Positions 26,980 to 36,081 of a stretch of 64,000 nt of DNA are shown piece after piece. The notes under the pieces were generated by a model. The model had not been told where the DNA came from, did no database searches, and worked only from the letters and a program-made list of their open reading frames with translations. The position numbers and the translations under genes were made by a program. The stretch lies in contig JACKCR010000003.1 in NCBI GenBank assembly GCA_020633975.1, positions 372,001-436,000 of the forward strand, given 5' to 3'. Origin of the DNA: Candidatus Eiseniibacteriota bacterium (lineage in GTDB: Bacteria; Eisenbacteria; RBG-16-71-46; CAIMUX01). How positions within the stretch are numbered: position 1 is the first letter of the stretch; every line of letters begins with the position of its first letter.

Positions 26980-28407
26980 CTACCCGAGCAGTCCGAGCAC
27001 GCCGAGTGTCCACACGGTCACGACCACCGAGATCCAGGCACACCATTGGAGACCGTTGGCCGCCCGCACCCCACGCGGGAGTGGATCGGTGTTCTCGTAG
27101 GCGCGGAGGAGTCCTCCCTCCTCTCCTTGCCGCGGACGAAGTCGCACACGTAGCTGGACGAGGAGTCCCCACAGCCCTCGCATCGCGATCGGGACGAGCA
27201 GGGGGAGTGCGTAGACGCGGATGTCGCCGATCCCTCCCGTGATGACGCCGATGCCGGCGAGCGCGAGCCATGTCTTCCCGAGGAGCCGCTCGGGTTTGCC
27301 GCGCGCTCGAAGGAGCACGATCCAGGCCGCCGCGAACGAGAGCAGGATCCCGTAGACGAGCGCTTGGAGCAGCTTGTAGGCCGGCCCTTCGTAGGGGAAT
27401 CGGTCGAGGGTGACGGCGTCGTTCCAGCCGGAGAACCCGACGAAGGTGACCGCGCGACGCGTCCAGATCCGGACGAGCTTCCAAGGCTCCGCACAGGCGA
27501 ACCCGACCACGTCGCCGAGGGCGAGTCGGTTCTCGAGAATCGGGGTGTGGTCCGGGACGCGGGTCGACCGGCCGGGGATGACGAAGTCCAAGGTGTACTC
27601 ACCCGGGATCGTTGCTGCCCGCCAGCGGACCGCCCAGGTGGAGTCGACGAAGACGAGCTCGTCGTAGAGCCGGCTGTTCCGAACGATCCAGGGAGCGACC
27701 ACGGCGGAGAGCACCACGATCGCGAGCACGACTCTCGGAGCCAGATGGAGGAACGAAGAGGCACGGCTTGGGGGCACTCCGAGCCGACCCCGAAATGCCC
27801 GTCGGCTCACGAGAAGGACGACGATCGGAACGAGGAGGCCGAACCGTCCGAGCAGCACCATACCGAAGACCATCCCTGCCAGCACGGTCTCGAACCAAGA
27901 CGGGTAGGGACGGTTGCGCACCCAGGCATGGACGCCGACCGCCCAGAGGAAGGCGACCAGGAGCGCCGGCGTGAAGTGCCGAAGTAGCGCGATCGCCTGC
28001 GGGAAGAACCCGGTGAGGAGACCCGCGAGCCAGGCGTACCGAGGGCTCAGCCCGATGTACCGGACGATCAACGAGACCGAGGTCGCGAGCCCAGCAAGCA
28101 GCACGACCTGGGACAGGAGCACGGCCATGTGGCTGTAGCCGACGGACCGATAGAACATGGCGAGGTAGTGCGGGTAGAGCGGCGGCACCACCGCCGTCGG
28201 CCCGAAGCCCAGCCCAACGGCGAGACGAAGTCCGAGCTGGTCGAACGCGAGCCCCGGCCCGAGATAGGCGTCAGCCGGATTCAGAATCACCGCCGTCCCG
28301 ACGACGAGGACCGCGACGAACAGGACGACGAGGTAGGCCTCCTGCTTCCACGACGTGGGGCGATTCGGGGAGCTGCGCTCCGAGATGTAGTCCGAGCTGT
28401 CTGCCAC
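26980..28407 (-). CDS. Polytopic GT-C-type (PMT/ArnT-like) membrane protein
   Basis: 475 residues with at least ten hydrophobic segments, starting AYLVVLFVAVLVVGTAVIL. The first extracytoplasmic loop (NPADAYLGPGLAFDQLGLRL), the following VVPPLYPHYLAMFYRSVGYS and the general layout match GT-C glycosyltransferases that use lipid-linked sugars (GT39/GT83-type). The start is GTG at 28407 with only a weak ribosome binding site; the downstream frame is not in doubt. The substrate cannot be told. The C-terminus ends with a final membrane helix (WCAWISVVVTVWTLGVLGLL). Confidence 0.8.
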   Translation of the reverse strand: MADSSDYISERSSPNRPTSWKQEAYLVVLFVAVLVVGTAVILNPADAYLGPGLAFDQLGLRLAVGLGFGPTAVVPPLYPHYLAMFYRSVGYSHMAVLLSQVVLLAGLATSVSLIVRYIGLSPRYAWLAGLLTGFFPQAIALLRHFTPALLVAFLWAVGVHAWVRNRPYPSWFETVLAGMVFGMVLLGRFGLLVPIVVLLVSRRAFRGRLGVPPSRASSFLHLAPRVVLAIVVLSAVVAPWIVRNSRLYDELVFVDSTWAVRWRAATIPGEYTLDFVIPGRSTRVPDHTPILENRLALGDVVGFACAEPWKLVRIWTRRAVTFVGFSGWNDAVTLDRFPYEGPAYKLLQALVYGILLSFAAAWIVLLRARGKPERLLGKTWLALAGIGVITGGIGDIRVYALPLLVPIAMRGLWGLLVQLRVRLRPRQGEEGGLLRAYENTDPLPRGVRAANGLQWCAWISVVVTVWTLGVLGLLG

Positions 28408-28562
28408 TCCCTTGCTATCGGTCCCCGCGGACCGGATCTCCCCAGTGACGAGCGTCGGAGTCAGGACGGGACAATGTCAGTCTAGACATCAGTGATTTTC
28501 CCCGCACTCTTACCCGCATACTTACCAGTTTTGACAGCACAAACATCACCCGTGGCGCCGCG

Positions 28563-28604
28563 ATATCCACATGCGTCAGGGTACTGTGGACAGCACTATC
28601 CACA
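28563..28604. promoter_or_regulatory. Cluster of DnaA-box-like TCCACA sites
   Basis: In the AT-richer 244-bp gap 28408-28651, three 9-mers resemble the DnaA box TTATCCACA: ATATCCACA (28563-28571, one mismatch), CTGTCCACA on the minus strand (28585-28593, two mismatches) and CTATCCACA (28596-28604, one mismatch). The last two form the inverted pair TGTGGA/TCCACA with 8 bp between. A fourth weak copy (ATATCCACG) lies at 28688-28696 inside the next gene. This could be a DnaA-binding or other operator region. Confidence 0.4.
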
Positions 28605-28651
28605 CGGTTGTAACCACCTGTAACACAAATTGGAACAATCACTTGACCGAC

Positions 28652-29602
28652 TCACAGCGCAACGATATCCCCCTCTTCCGCACATCGATATCCACGGCTC
28701 TCGACAACTCCCCGCGCCTTTCGGGACGGGTCGAGCAGCGGGTTGGTGTGATTGAAGTGGAGGAATCGGACTCTGGATCTGAGGCTCGGTGCAACCCGAT
28801 CGAGAAGGGCCATGGTGGTCACGACAGGCGGATGCGGGATCTCAGTGCGAGCCCGTGAGGGAAGCTCCGAGTCGTCGTAGAAGGTAGCGTCGAGGTACGC
28901 GATGTCGACTCGCTCGAGTTCCTCTTCGAGGGACCTCCCCCACTCCTCCCAGCGATCGATGTCCGGAAGGAAGAGCACGGATCGTCGGGGACCGCGGATC
29001 CGAAAAGCGACCGTCTCCGAGAACTCTCCTCGGTGTGGAACCTCGATCGGATCCACCTCGAGGCCGGGCGCGATCTCGACAGCCTCTCCTTCGGACAGGG
29101 TCCGGAGCTCGATGTTGCCCAAGGCGACGAGCTGGCTCCACGGTCCGTTCTCTTCGAGGAACCGCCTAAGCCTCGGCATCACGTAGACGGGAACGCCGCG
29201 GGTCCCGAGAGACTCCCTACCGAGCTGGGCGAGACCGAGGTAGTGCCCGATGTGAGCGTGGGTCAGAAAGAGGCCGTCGAGGATCGGACGACGCCCATCA
29301 GGCTCTGCCCACTCGAGGAGCCGCTGAAGCTGGAGAGGCAGTTCCGGCGTCGCCTCGACGAGCCAGCGAGCACTCGTTCGGCGATCCAGGATGCCGAGAC
29401 AGGCGGGCGCACGGCGTCGGGATGGATCGGCCCACGCAGGGGCGCAGCAGTCCCGTCGGCATCCCGCGTGTGGAACGCCGGCGTCCTGCGCGACCCCGAG
29501 CACGATGAGCTCGACACCCACCCCGGACCCGGGTGACTCGATCGCCTCCGGCGACGGTTCGGATGACGAGGGCGCGGCTTGGTTCGTGAGGTTCGGAGAC
29601 AT
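28652..29602 (-). CDS. PqqB-like metallo-beta-lactamase-fold protein
   Basis: 316 residues. The N-terminal core has VLGVAQDAGVPHAGCRRDCC, the PqqB-type opening with a structural Cys cluster, then LFLTHAHIGHYLGLAQLGRE, VPHRGEFSETVAFRI, FLPDIDRWEEW and a C-terminal HFNHTNPLLD. In place of the hydrolase signature H-x-H-x-D-H it has HAHIGH, with the usual Asp replaced by Gly, so normal di-zinc chemistry is doubtful. No other pqq genes are near. ATG 29602 with GGAGG upstream is preferred over an earlier TTG. Confidence 0.85.
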   Translation of the reverse strand: MSPNLTNQAAPSSSEPSPEAIESPGSGVGVELIVLGVAQDAGVPHAGCRRDCCAPAWADPSRRRAPACLGILDRRTSARWLVEATPELPLQLQRLLEWAEPDGRRPILDGLFLTHAHIGHYLGLAQLGRESLGTRGVPVYVMPRLRRFLEENGPWSQLVALGNIELRTLSEGEAVEIAPGLEVDPIEVPHRGEFSETVAFRIRGPRRSVLFLPDIDRWEEWGRSLEEELERVDIAYLDATFYDDSELPSRARTEIPHPPVVTTMALLDRVAPSLRSRVRFLHFNHTNPLLDPSRKARGVVESRGYRCAEEGDIVAL

Positions 29603-29715
29603 CTCCGGGTCTCCTCCTTTCCTCCGACGTTCCGGATGCGATAGTCTCGCGGTTCGGTTTCGGCACATCGTCGATCGTGTGCCGACCTCGAGCAACTACT
29701 GAAGGAGTGCGTCGT

Positions 29716-31503
29716 ATGTCCGAAGACCGTCAGCCAGCCGAAACCCACGAGCCAGAGACCCCCAGCGCGACGGAGGCGGACCCGACCGCACAGACCGCCA
29801 ACGAGTCAGCGGAGGCTCCCGCTGCGGAAGTGGCCGCGGCCGAATCCGCACCGAAGGCAGACGCAGCTGCCGCGAGCGCAGATGAGACGACCGTGAAGGC
29901 AGACGCGCCGGCAGAGGCAAAGACAACGGAGCCAGACGCTCCGAAGGCGGCGGCTCCCGCATCGACGGTGGAAGAGGACGAAGAGCAGCTCGAGTCGAAG
30001 AAGCGCGCTGAGTTCGGTGCGATGCTCGACCAGTTCGAATCGACGAAGTCCGTCGGTGACGAGGTCGAGGTGGGAACGAAGGTGAAGGGCCGGATCATCC
30101 AGCTCGGCGACGACACTTCGTTCATCGACTTCGGCGGCAGGAGTGAGGGCGCGGTCGAGACGCAGCACCTCAAGGCCGAGGACGGCAGCCTCAAGTACGC
30201 GGTCGGCGACGAGATCGAACTCTTCGTGGTTGCGGCCACCGACCAGATCCTCCTCGCACCTTCGGTCCAGCTGAGGCCGGACGAAGCACTCCAGACGGTG
30301 CGCGAAGCCAAGGAGAAGGGCGTTCCGATCAGCGGCAAGGTCGCCTCGATCAATGCGGGCGGACTCGAAGTGCAGGTCGGCGGCATTCGCGCGTTCTGCC
30401 CGTTCTCTCAGATCGAACTCGGATACTGCGACGAGCCGTCGGCCTATCTCGGCCAGACGCTCGAGTTCCTGGTCCAGGATCTCGGAGACGGCGGCAAGAA
30501 CCTCGTCCTCTCCCGGAAGGCGCTTCTCCGTCGGGAAGAGAAGGCGAAGGCCGGAAAGCTACTCGAGACGCTCAAGGAAGGCTCGGAACTCGACGGCCGC
30601 GTCGCGCGCATCCAGCCGTTCGGCGCGTTCGTCGACATCGGCGGGCTCGAGGGTCTGGTCCACGTATCGGAGATCCAGTACGGACACGTCTCTGACCCGA
30701 ACGAAGTGCTGAAGGTGGGACAGGAAGTCCGCGTCCGCGTCCTGCGGATGGAGAAGGACCAGAAGGGCCGGCTTCGGATCGGTCTCTCCATGAAGGCGGC
30801 GCAGCCGGACCCGTGGACCGAGATCGCCGAGCAGTATTGGCAGGGCAAGAAGACGCAGGGCACCGTCGTCCGGATGCAGGACTTCGGCGCGTTCGTCGAG
30901 CTCACTCCTGGAATCGATGGCCTCGTCCACGTCTCCGAGATCGCACACAGCCAGACGAAGCATCCGAAGGATGTCCTCGAAGTCGGGCAGCGGGTGGACG
31001 TGACGGTGCTCAACGTCGACATGGAGCGGAAGCGGATCTCGCTCTCGATCAAGGACCAGCTCCCACGGGACGCCGCGGCCGACGCCGGGGACGGAGCTTC
31101 GCAAGGTGGTGGCAGGGGTGCACGAAGCAGTGCGCCCGAGAAGACTCCTTCGGTCGGCGACATCGTCGACGGCGTCGTCGCGAACATCAAGCCGTACGGG
31201 CTGTTCGTCGACCTTCCGATGTACGGGCCGCGTACGCGCGGACTCTGCCCTCGCGAAGAGACGGGCGAACGCCGGGGCACCGACCTCGAGAAGCGGTTCT
31301 CCTCCGGTACGCCGGTGAAGGTCACCGTGATCGAGGTTCAGCCGGACGGCAAGATCCGCCTCAGCATGAAGGCAGTCCAGGAAGGCGAGGAGCGCGCGAG
31401 CTTCGAGAGCTACCGGAAGTCGGCATCCCCGGCGAGCAGCGGCAGTCGCGGCAACACCGCGATGGCCGAAGCGTTCAAGAAGGCGATGCAGAAGAACGGC
31501 TGA
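29716..31503 (+). CDS. rpsA: Ribosomal protein S1 (S1-domain RNA-binding protein)
   Basis: 595 residues. An acidic, Ala-rich N-terminal extension of about 90 residues (EAPAAEVAAAESAPKADAAA) precedes five S1-type OB folds: GTKVKGRIIQLGDDTSFIDF, PISGKVASINAGGLEVQVGG, LDGRVARIQPFGAFVDIGG with GLVHVSEIQYGHV, TQGTVVRMQDFGAFVELTPG with GLVHVSEIAH, and GVVANIKPYGLFVDLP. It binds mRNA on the 30S subunit during initiation. ATG 29716 follows AAGGAG with a nine-base spacer. Alternatively a second S1-like RNA-binding protein, since the N-terminal extension is unusual. Confidence 0.9.
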   Translation: MSEDRQPAETHEPETPSATEADPTAQTANESAEAPAAEVAAAESAPKADAAAASADETTVKADAPAEAKTTEPDAPKAAAPASTVEEDEEQLESKKRAEFGAMLDQFESTKSVGDEVEVGTKVKGRIIQLGDDTSFIDFGGRSEGAVETQHLKAEDGSLKYAVGDEIELFVVAATDQILLAPSVQLRPDEALQTVREAKEKGVPISGKVASINAGGLEVQVGGIRAFCPFSQIELGYCDEPSAYLGQTLEFLVQDLGDGGKNLVLSRKALLRREEKAKAGKLLETLKEGSELDGRVARIQPFGAFVDIGGLEGLVHVSEIQYGHVSDPNEVLKVGQEVRVRVLRMEKDQKGRLRIGLSMKAAQPDPWTEIAEQYWQGKKTQGTVVRMQDFGAFVELTPGIDGLVHVSEIAHSQTKHPKDVLEVGQRVDVTVLNVDMERKRISLSIKDQLPRDAAADAGDGASQGGGRGARSSAPEKTPSVGDIVDGVVANIKPYGLFVDLPMYGPRTRGLCPREETGERRGTDLEKRFSSGTPVKVTVIEVQPDGKIRLSMKAVQEGEERASFESYRKSASPASSGSRGNTAMAEAFKKAMQKNG

Positions 31504-31608
31504 GACTCTCGACCGAGTCGAAGTGAGCTGGGCGGCCGGCCGGGAACCCACCCGATCGGCCGCCAGCCATTCCGGGACGTAAGCCGCACGACTCACTGAT
31601 TCCATTAG

Positions 31609-31674
31609 TCCATATATGGAAATGTCTTACGAGTATTTCGATACTGTCCAAACCCCTTCTTGACTGTATCGAAA
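31609..31674 (+). promoter_or_regulatory. Palindrome and inverted repeat upstream of fur-like gene
   Basis: Two perfect symmetric elements lie in an AT-rich stretch before the Fur-family gene. TCCATATATGGA (31609-31620) is a 12-bp palindrome. TTTCGATAC (31636-31644) and GTATCGAAA (31666-31674) are exact 9-bp inverted arms 21 bases apart, with TTGACT between them. They are plausible operators, perhaps for autoregulation, but do not match the classical Fur or PerR box. Confidence 0.55.
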
Positions 31675-31742
31675 GAAAAAGGAGACGCTCTTCTGTGATC
31701 CACCACGAAGATTCGAGCTCGGGAAGCGGAGGCAAGGGAGCC

Positions 31743-32204
31743 ATGACAGTCGACGTAGTCCAGCGCCTGCGAGAGAAGGGGCTCCGGGTGACTCGCCAGC
31801 GCAAGGTCATCTACTCACTCCTCCGGGAGATCGGCGGGCACCACTCGGTGGACGAGATCCTCGGCCTCCTCGTCGAACGACGCGAAGACATCCACCGGCA
31901 GTCGGTCTACAACGTGGTCGGTGACTTGCAGCAGGTCGGGCTCGTCATGTGCGCGGACGCCGGCCCAGGCCGGGCGCTCTACGAAGCGAGCGATCACTGG
32001 CACCACCACTTCGTCTGTCGCGTCTGCCAGATCGTCCTCGACGTTCCCTGCATCGAGGGCAGGAAGCCGTGTCTCGAGCCTCCGGAGAACGTGGCCTCCG
32101 TGATCGACGAGGCCCAGGTCATCTTCCGCGGGGTCTGTCACGGGTGCGCCGGAGCAAAAGTCACGGACACTCCGGCGGCTTCGATTTCCACGGCTGATTG
32201 CTAG
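31743..32204 (+). CDS. Fur-family metal/peroxide-responsive regulator
   Basis: About 153 residues. A winged-helix DNA-binding half (LREKGLRVTRQRKVIYSLLR, RQSVYNVVGDLQQVGLV) is followed by the dimerisation half with the His-rich metal site (DHWHHHFVCRVC) and two C-x-x-C zinc pairs (CRVC and CHGC). This fits PerR/Fur/Zur; the specific metal is not certain. Two starts are possible: ATG 31743 gives a family-like N-terminus, while GTG 31695 has the stronger ribosome binding site (AAGGAG). Symmetric operator-like sequences lie upstream. Confidence 0.92.
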   Translation: MTVDVVQRLREKGLRVTRQRKVIYSLLREIGGHHSVDEILGLLVERREDIHRQSVYNVVGDLQQVGLVMCADAGPGRALYEASDHWHHHFVCRVCQIVLDVPCIEGRKPCLEPPENVASVIDEAQVIFRGVCHGCAGAKVTDTPAASISTADC

Positions 32205-32213
32205 ACCCCGAGG

Positions 32214-32702
32214 ATGCCACTGGACGACATGAGCGGACGAGACGGGAACATCGAGCGCGACAGGTGCGAAGCGAAGGCACTCGCGATGTCGCCAGGGCGA
32301 TCGGTCCGTCGCTGGACCTTTGCGCTCCTCGGTGTCCTCTCCGTCGCGATCGGCTTCATTGGCGTGTTCCTCCCCGGCCTCCCGACCACGATCTTCCTCC
32401 TCTTCGCGTCGTACTGCTTCGCCCGTAGCTGCCCTTGGCTCGAAGACAGACTCGCCAAGGCGCCGATCTTCCGGCCCTACCTTCGCTACTTGGATCGCGA
32501 AGAGGGGATGCCGCTCCGCGCGCGCATCGTCACGATCGCGATGATCTGGATCGCGTCCAGCGTGAGCTGCGTCGTGATGTACCTGCGAGGCGGGCTCGAG
32601 ACGTGGTTCGTCGCAGCGATCGGCAGCGCCGCACTGATCGGATCGATCGTGGTGTCACGGGTGTTCCGAGGAACGTCTGCTACTCGATCCAGAACTCGAT
32701 AG
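32214..32702 (+). CDS. YbaN-like DUF454 inner-membrane protein
   Basis: 162 residues. The DUF454 hallmark IGVFLPGLPTTIFLLFASYC is present, then FARSCPWLEDRLAKAPIFRP and two C-terminal membrane helices (IVTIAMIWIASSVSCVVMYL and FVAAIGSAALIGSIVVS). Members are small inner-membrane proteins of unknown function. It starts nine bases after the Fur-family stop, so it may be co-transcribed. ATG 32214 gives a longer basic N-terminus; ATG 32286, with GAAGG upstream, is an equally good start. Confidence 0.9.
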   Translation: MPLDDMSGRDGNIERDRCEAKALAMSPGRSVRRWTFALLGVLSVAIGFIGVFLPGLPTTIFLLFASYCFARSCPWLEDRLAKAPIFRPYLRYLDREEGMPLRARIVTIAMIWIASSVSCVVMYLRGGLETWFVAAIGSAALIGSIVVSRVFRGTSATRSRTR

Positions 32703-32760
32703 TGACGGTCTCCTCAGAGCCGATGCGGTCGTCGGGCGCCCGGAACGCCTCAAGCGTCCC

Positions 32761-34281
32761 CTACTCACCGACCCAGAAGTCGATGTCCCGAGCGGCTTTG
32801 CCTTCAGCCAGCACGAGCGGAGTGGCGTCCTCGAATGAAGTCACTCCCGGATACCAGAGGTCGATCATCTCGCCGAGCCACCTGGTGCGGAATCGGCACC
32901 AGTACGTACCGGACTCGAGCCCGTCGACAACGAAACGGCCGTCTCCCCCACCGAGTAGAGTGAACCCACAGTCGGGTGTCAGATCCGGGTCGGAGTACAC
33001 GAACACATTGCCCGCCGCCCCTACCTCGCCGCCTGAGTAGCGAACGTGCCCCTCGATCTTCGCGGCCTCCCGCAGGTCGAACCGGAGCCGGCGCGAAGTG
33101 GGATCGCCCGTGATATCGACGACCAAGGCATCGTCTTCGGAGTTGGCATAGGGATACCAGGTGGGAAGCCAGGTACGACCACACTCTGACCTCGGCTCGA
33201 TCTCGATCCGGTAGGACCCGAACGGAACGAGACCGACGGAAGGCTCAGGATAGTGGCGCAGAATCCGAGGGATCGGGTCGCTACCACCCACGGGGTAGAA
33301 CCACAACCTCGCCGACGCGTCGTCCTGCCAGTCGGGCAGATCCGTCTCGATCACGACGTCCCAGTTCGTCGTCGAGAGTTCGGTCGTCGTCCCTCGCGTC
33401 ACTTCGATGTCCTCGTATCCCGGTACCTCGGTGAGTTCTATCGATCCAGACGTCTCGAAGAGCAGAGCGTCGATCCGTCCCTCGCAGTAGAGCGGAATGC
33501 TGACATCCGGATCGATTCCAAGATCGTAGACACCGAGAGGAAAGTCATCACCCTGGAGCCGCAGGGACAGTGCCGCCCCACCTTCGAACCGGCAGTGGAG
33601 TCGGGCCGGCGACGACAGATCGAGGTCCAGTTCCGTCTGCTCTTCCGGCGCGACGAGGATAGGCGTCGCCACGGACGGATCCTGCGTGCCCGGGTAGTAC
33701 ACGGGGAAGTCAGGGTTGAGGAGGACGAGCTGCTGCTCACCCATCGGCACGCACGGGTCGAAGAGGAGCGCTTCGCCGTTCGACACTGTCGCCCGCACTG
33801 CATCGGAGTCTCCGCTGAGCAGACGGACCACGTCCCCTTCCCACTCCTCCGGGGCCTGCACGTGAACGCGTACCGAACCGAGTTGAACGTCGATCCGCTT
33901 CGAGGGTTCCCGCACCCCGATCTCGATGCCACGAACGTCGTCGTGGTAGGAGACTTCGGACTCACCGACGTAGAAGATCCTCTGCAGGTCCGCGTACCGG
34001 ATGTCCAGCTCGAGCTGGAAGACACCGGGAGGAAGAGAGGCGGAGAACGTCCCGTCGTCTTCTACCTCAACGAAGTGAGAGCCAGCCGAGGAGATGGCGG
34101 TCATGCTGACATAGAACGGTGCCTCCACGAACGTGACGGATCCGCGGATCGCCGGAGTGTAGCGAGGGCCGGTCGGATCATCGCTGCACGAACTCGATCC
34201 GACCGCGCACACAAACGCCACGAGGACGAAGAGCCCCCGGAGAATCGCGCCATTCCGTCGCACGCTGCCCACTCCAAACAT
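32761..34281 (-). CDS. Lipoprotein with carboxypeptidase-regulatory-like beta domains (1)
   Basis: 506 residues. The signal peptide ends in the lipobox GSSSC, followed by DDPTGP. Repeated beta-sandwich segments include VEVEDDGTFSASLPPGVFQL and GGDGRFVVDGLESGTYWCRF, the pattern of carboxypeptidase-regulatory-like/CNA_B domains that carry a short turn after D-G-x-F. Six bases separate it from the paralogue upstream, so the two form an operon. Likely an outer-membrane or surface lipoprotein; partner unknown. Confidence 0.85.
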   Translation of the reverse strand: MFGVGSVRRNGAILRGLFVLVAFVCAVGSSSCSDDPTGPRYTPAIRGSVTFVEAPFYVSMTAISSAGSHFVEVEDDGTFSASLPPGVFQLELDIRYADLQRIFYVGESEVSYHDDVRGIEIGVREPSKRIDVQLGSVRVHVQAPEEWEGDVVRLLSGDSDAVRATVSNGEALLFDPCVPMGEQQLVLLNPDFPVYYPGTQDPSVATPILVAPEEQTELDLDLSSPARLHCRFEGGAALSLRLQGDDFPLGVYDLGIDPDVSIPLYCEGRIDALLFETSGSIELTEVPGYEDIEVTRGTTTELSTTNWDVVIETDLPDWQDDASARLWFYPVGGSDPIPRILRHYPEPSVGLVPFGSYRIEIEPRSECGRTWLPTWYPYANSEDDALVVDITGDPTSRRLRFDLREAAKIEGHVRYSGGEVGAAGNVFVYSDPDLTPDCGFTLLGGGDGRFVVDGLESGTYWCRFRTRWLGEMIDLWYPGVTSFEDATPLVLAEGKAARDIDFWVGE

Positions 34282-34287
34282 CTGGAC

Positions 34288-35934
34288 CTACCTTCGCTGC
34301 AGCCGGATCTCGAGATCGTGGATCTTGTCACCCTCGTGGACCGTGAGTGCCCCGGCGTCTTCGGAGTACTCGGCGCTTGGCCACCAGGTGTCTCGATACT
34401 CCCCATCGAAACCCACCCGGATCACGATCTTGCAATCCCCCGGCGGAACTCCGGATATCGAGAAGCCGCCGTCGGAGTCGAACGAACTCGCCTCGACTTC
34501 GATCGGCCCCCAACGAGCGACATCGTGAAAGACTTGGACCGAAATCGAACTACCCTGACTGACCAAAGTCGGCAGCGTCTCGCCATCGCTTCCGACCACA
34601 CGCCCGCGCAACGTACCTCCGGCAACAGCGTCGAGCCACACGATCATCGGCTCCCCCGGCGCCAGCTCGAGAGCCTCTCGCTGCCATGGGATCAAGACGC
34701 CCGGCCAGTAGCTCTTGAGACTCGGGGAGGCGTACACCGACGTGTCGAGGTGCACGCGTCGAGCCGTACTCGCCGCGCGAAAGAGGAGACGCGCTCCGTG
34801 AGGAGCGTCTCCATTCCAGGTCGCGGTCTCATAGGCGGACTGGTAGGAGGAGGACGCCTCCACGATACGTGGGCAGAAGCGAAAGCAACCGGAGTCACGA
34901 ACTTCCAGGTATTGGAAGTCCAAATGCACCGACACGGTGTCGCCCGGCACGGTCTGGAAGTCGGGGATCCGGACTCGAGACTGGGTGCTGGCCGTTTGCT
35001 CGGGGGATGTCCAGGTGAGATCCGCGAGGATGTCGATCGGCTCTCCTACGGTCATTCCGTCCAGAACGACGCGATCTCCGGTGCCCGATGGAAGGGGGTC
35101 CCCCGAAACTCCCGAACTCAGTGTGTAGCTACAGGTCCAACCCTCCGGGAGCGGAGCGCTCCAGGTCACTTCCAAGTGCCCCGCGGGAATGAGTGAGAAC
35201 TGGCGCCGTTGGACCGGTGTCGGGGGAATGGAGAGTGGAACGGCGTGCTCAGCCGTCGGGCTCCCGGGGAACCAGGTCCGTACGTACTCGGAGCCTTCCG
35301 TCGGAACGAATACGAGTTGGTCGTAGGTACCCACAGCGAGTTCACCCAGGAGGACTCCGTGCTCGATCGGAATCGACCTAGGGCGGAACGAGCGACTTAC
35401 AGCATTGAGATAGAACCTGCCGTGAATCTCGTCGGGATCGAGAAGCTCTCCCGTGACGCTGTCACGCAGCTCCAATTCGACTCCAGCACAGTGACCTTCG
35501 ATCACCCGGTCCTCACCGGGGTCCAGGTGGATCACGCTCTCCCAATCGAGGAGAACGTCCCCCTGCTTCGAGAGGTATCCCACTTCCGGAAGCTCGAACA
35601 CGTAGTCGCCAGGGGCGAGGTAGAGATCCGCGATTCCAGCCTCGATCGTGGCTTCGACGGGAAAGCCTGGCGCCGTTGGGACGTACGGCCGGACCCTGAT
35701 CGACGTATCGAAAGCGGTGGAGTCCGCCCTGGTGAGGAGAAGATGGACCCAGGCCTGATCGGAGCGGGACTTCGTCGGCTCATCGCCGCAAGAGCTGACG
35801 AGAAGGGCGATGACAGCCAGGAGGACCAGGGGGACAGGAACACGACGTATCGGAGACCTCGGTTCAGTGTGGCGGCCGACGCGAGGTCTCATCGAGGGTC
35901 GCGGTCTGTGGAAGGCAGCGGGAACGCGTCGCAT
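34288..35934 (-). CDS. Lipoprotein with carboxypeptidase-regulatory-like beta domains (2)
   Basis: 548 residues, paralogous in plan to the lipoprotein immediately downstream: lipobox LLVSSC then GDEPTKS, long beta-rich body, D-G-G-F-S-I-S-G-V-P-P-G turn near the C-terminus and a W-x-P motif (TWFPGSP, TWWPSAEY) repeated in both proteins. ATG 35934 is preceded by GGGAGGG; a second ATG at 35892 would give a more usual signal length. First gene of a two-gene operon. No enzymatic residues seen. Confidence 0.83.
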   Translation of the reverse strand: MRRVPAAFHRPRPSMRPRVGRHTEPRSPIRRVPVPLVLLAVIALLVSSCGDEPTKSRSDQAWVHLLLTRADSTAFDTSIRVRPYVPTAPGFPVEATIEAGIADLYLAPGDYVFELPEVGYLSKQGDVLLDWESVIHLDPGEDRVIEGHCAGVELELRDSVTGELLDPDEIHGRFYLNAVSRSFRPRSIPIEHGVLLGELAVGTYDQLVFVPTEGSEYVRTWFPGSPTAEHAVPLSIPPTPVQRRQFSLIPAGHLEVTWSAPLPEGWTCSYTLSSGVSGDPLPSGTGDRVVLDGMTVGEPIDILADLTWTSPEQTASTQSRVRIPDFQTVPGDTVSVHLDFQYLEVRDSGCFRFCPRIVEASSSYQSAYETATWNGDAPHGARLLFRAASTARRVHLDTSVYASPSLKSYWPGVLIPWQREALELAPGEPMIVWLDAVAGGTLRGRVVGSDGETLPTLVSQGSSISVQVFHDVARWGPIEVEASSFDSDGGFSISGVPPGDCKIVIRVGFDGEYRDTWWPSAEYSEDAGALTVHEGDKIHDLEIRLQRR

Positions 35935-36081
35935 CCGGATGTCCCTCCCGTGGCATCGAACTCCGCTGCTTCGTCAGCTTCGCTCGCAACCGCCAAGGGA
36001 GGGATCCTATCACACTTCTACAGAGGACGCAGACAGACGGCGGCTCCGACGATGGGCTCCTCATCAGCCTTTCGAGCCGGA

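Noticed and set aside
33253-35196. 647-codon plus-strand frame opposite the two lipoproteins
   Set aside because: Spans two real minus-strand genes, has no domain and is Arg/Asp-rich; a shadow frame.
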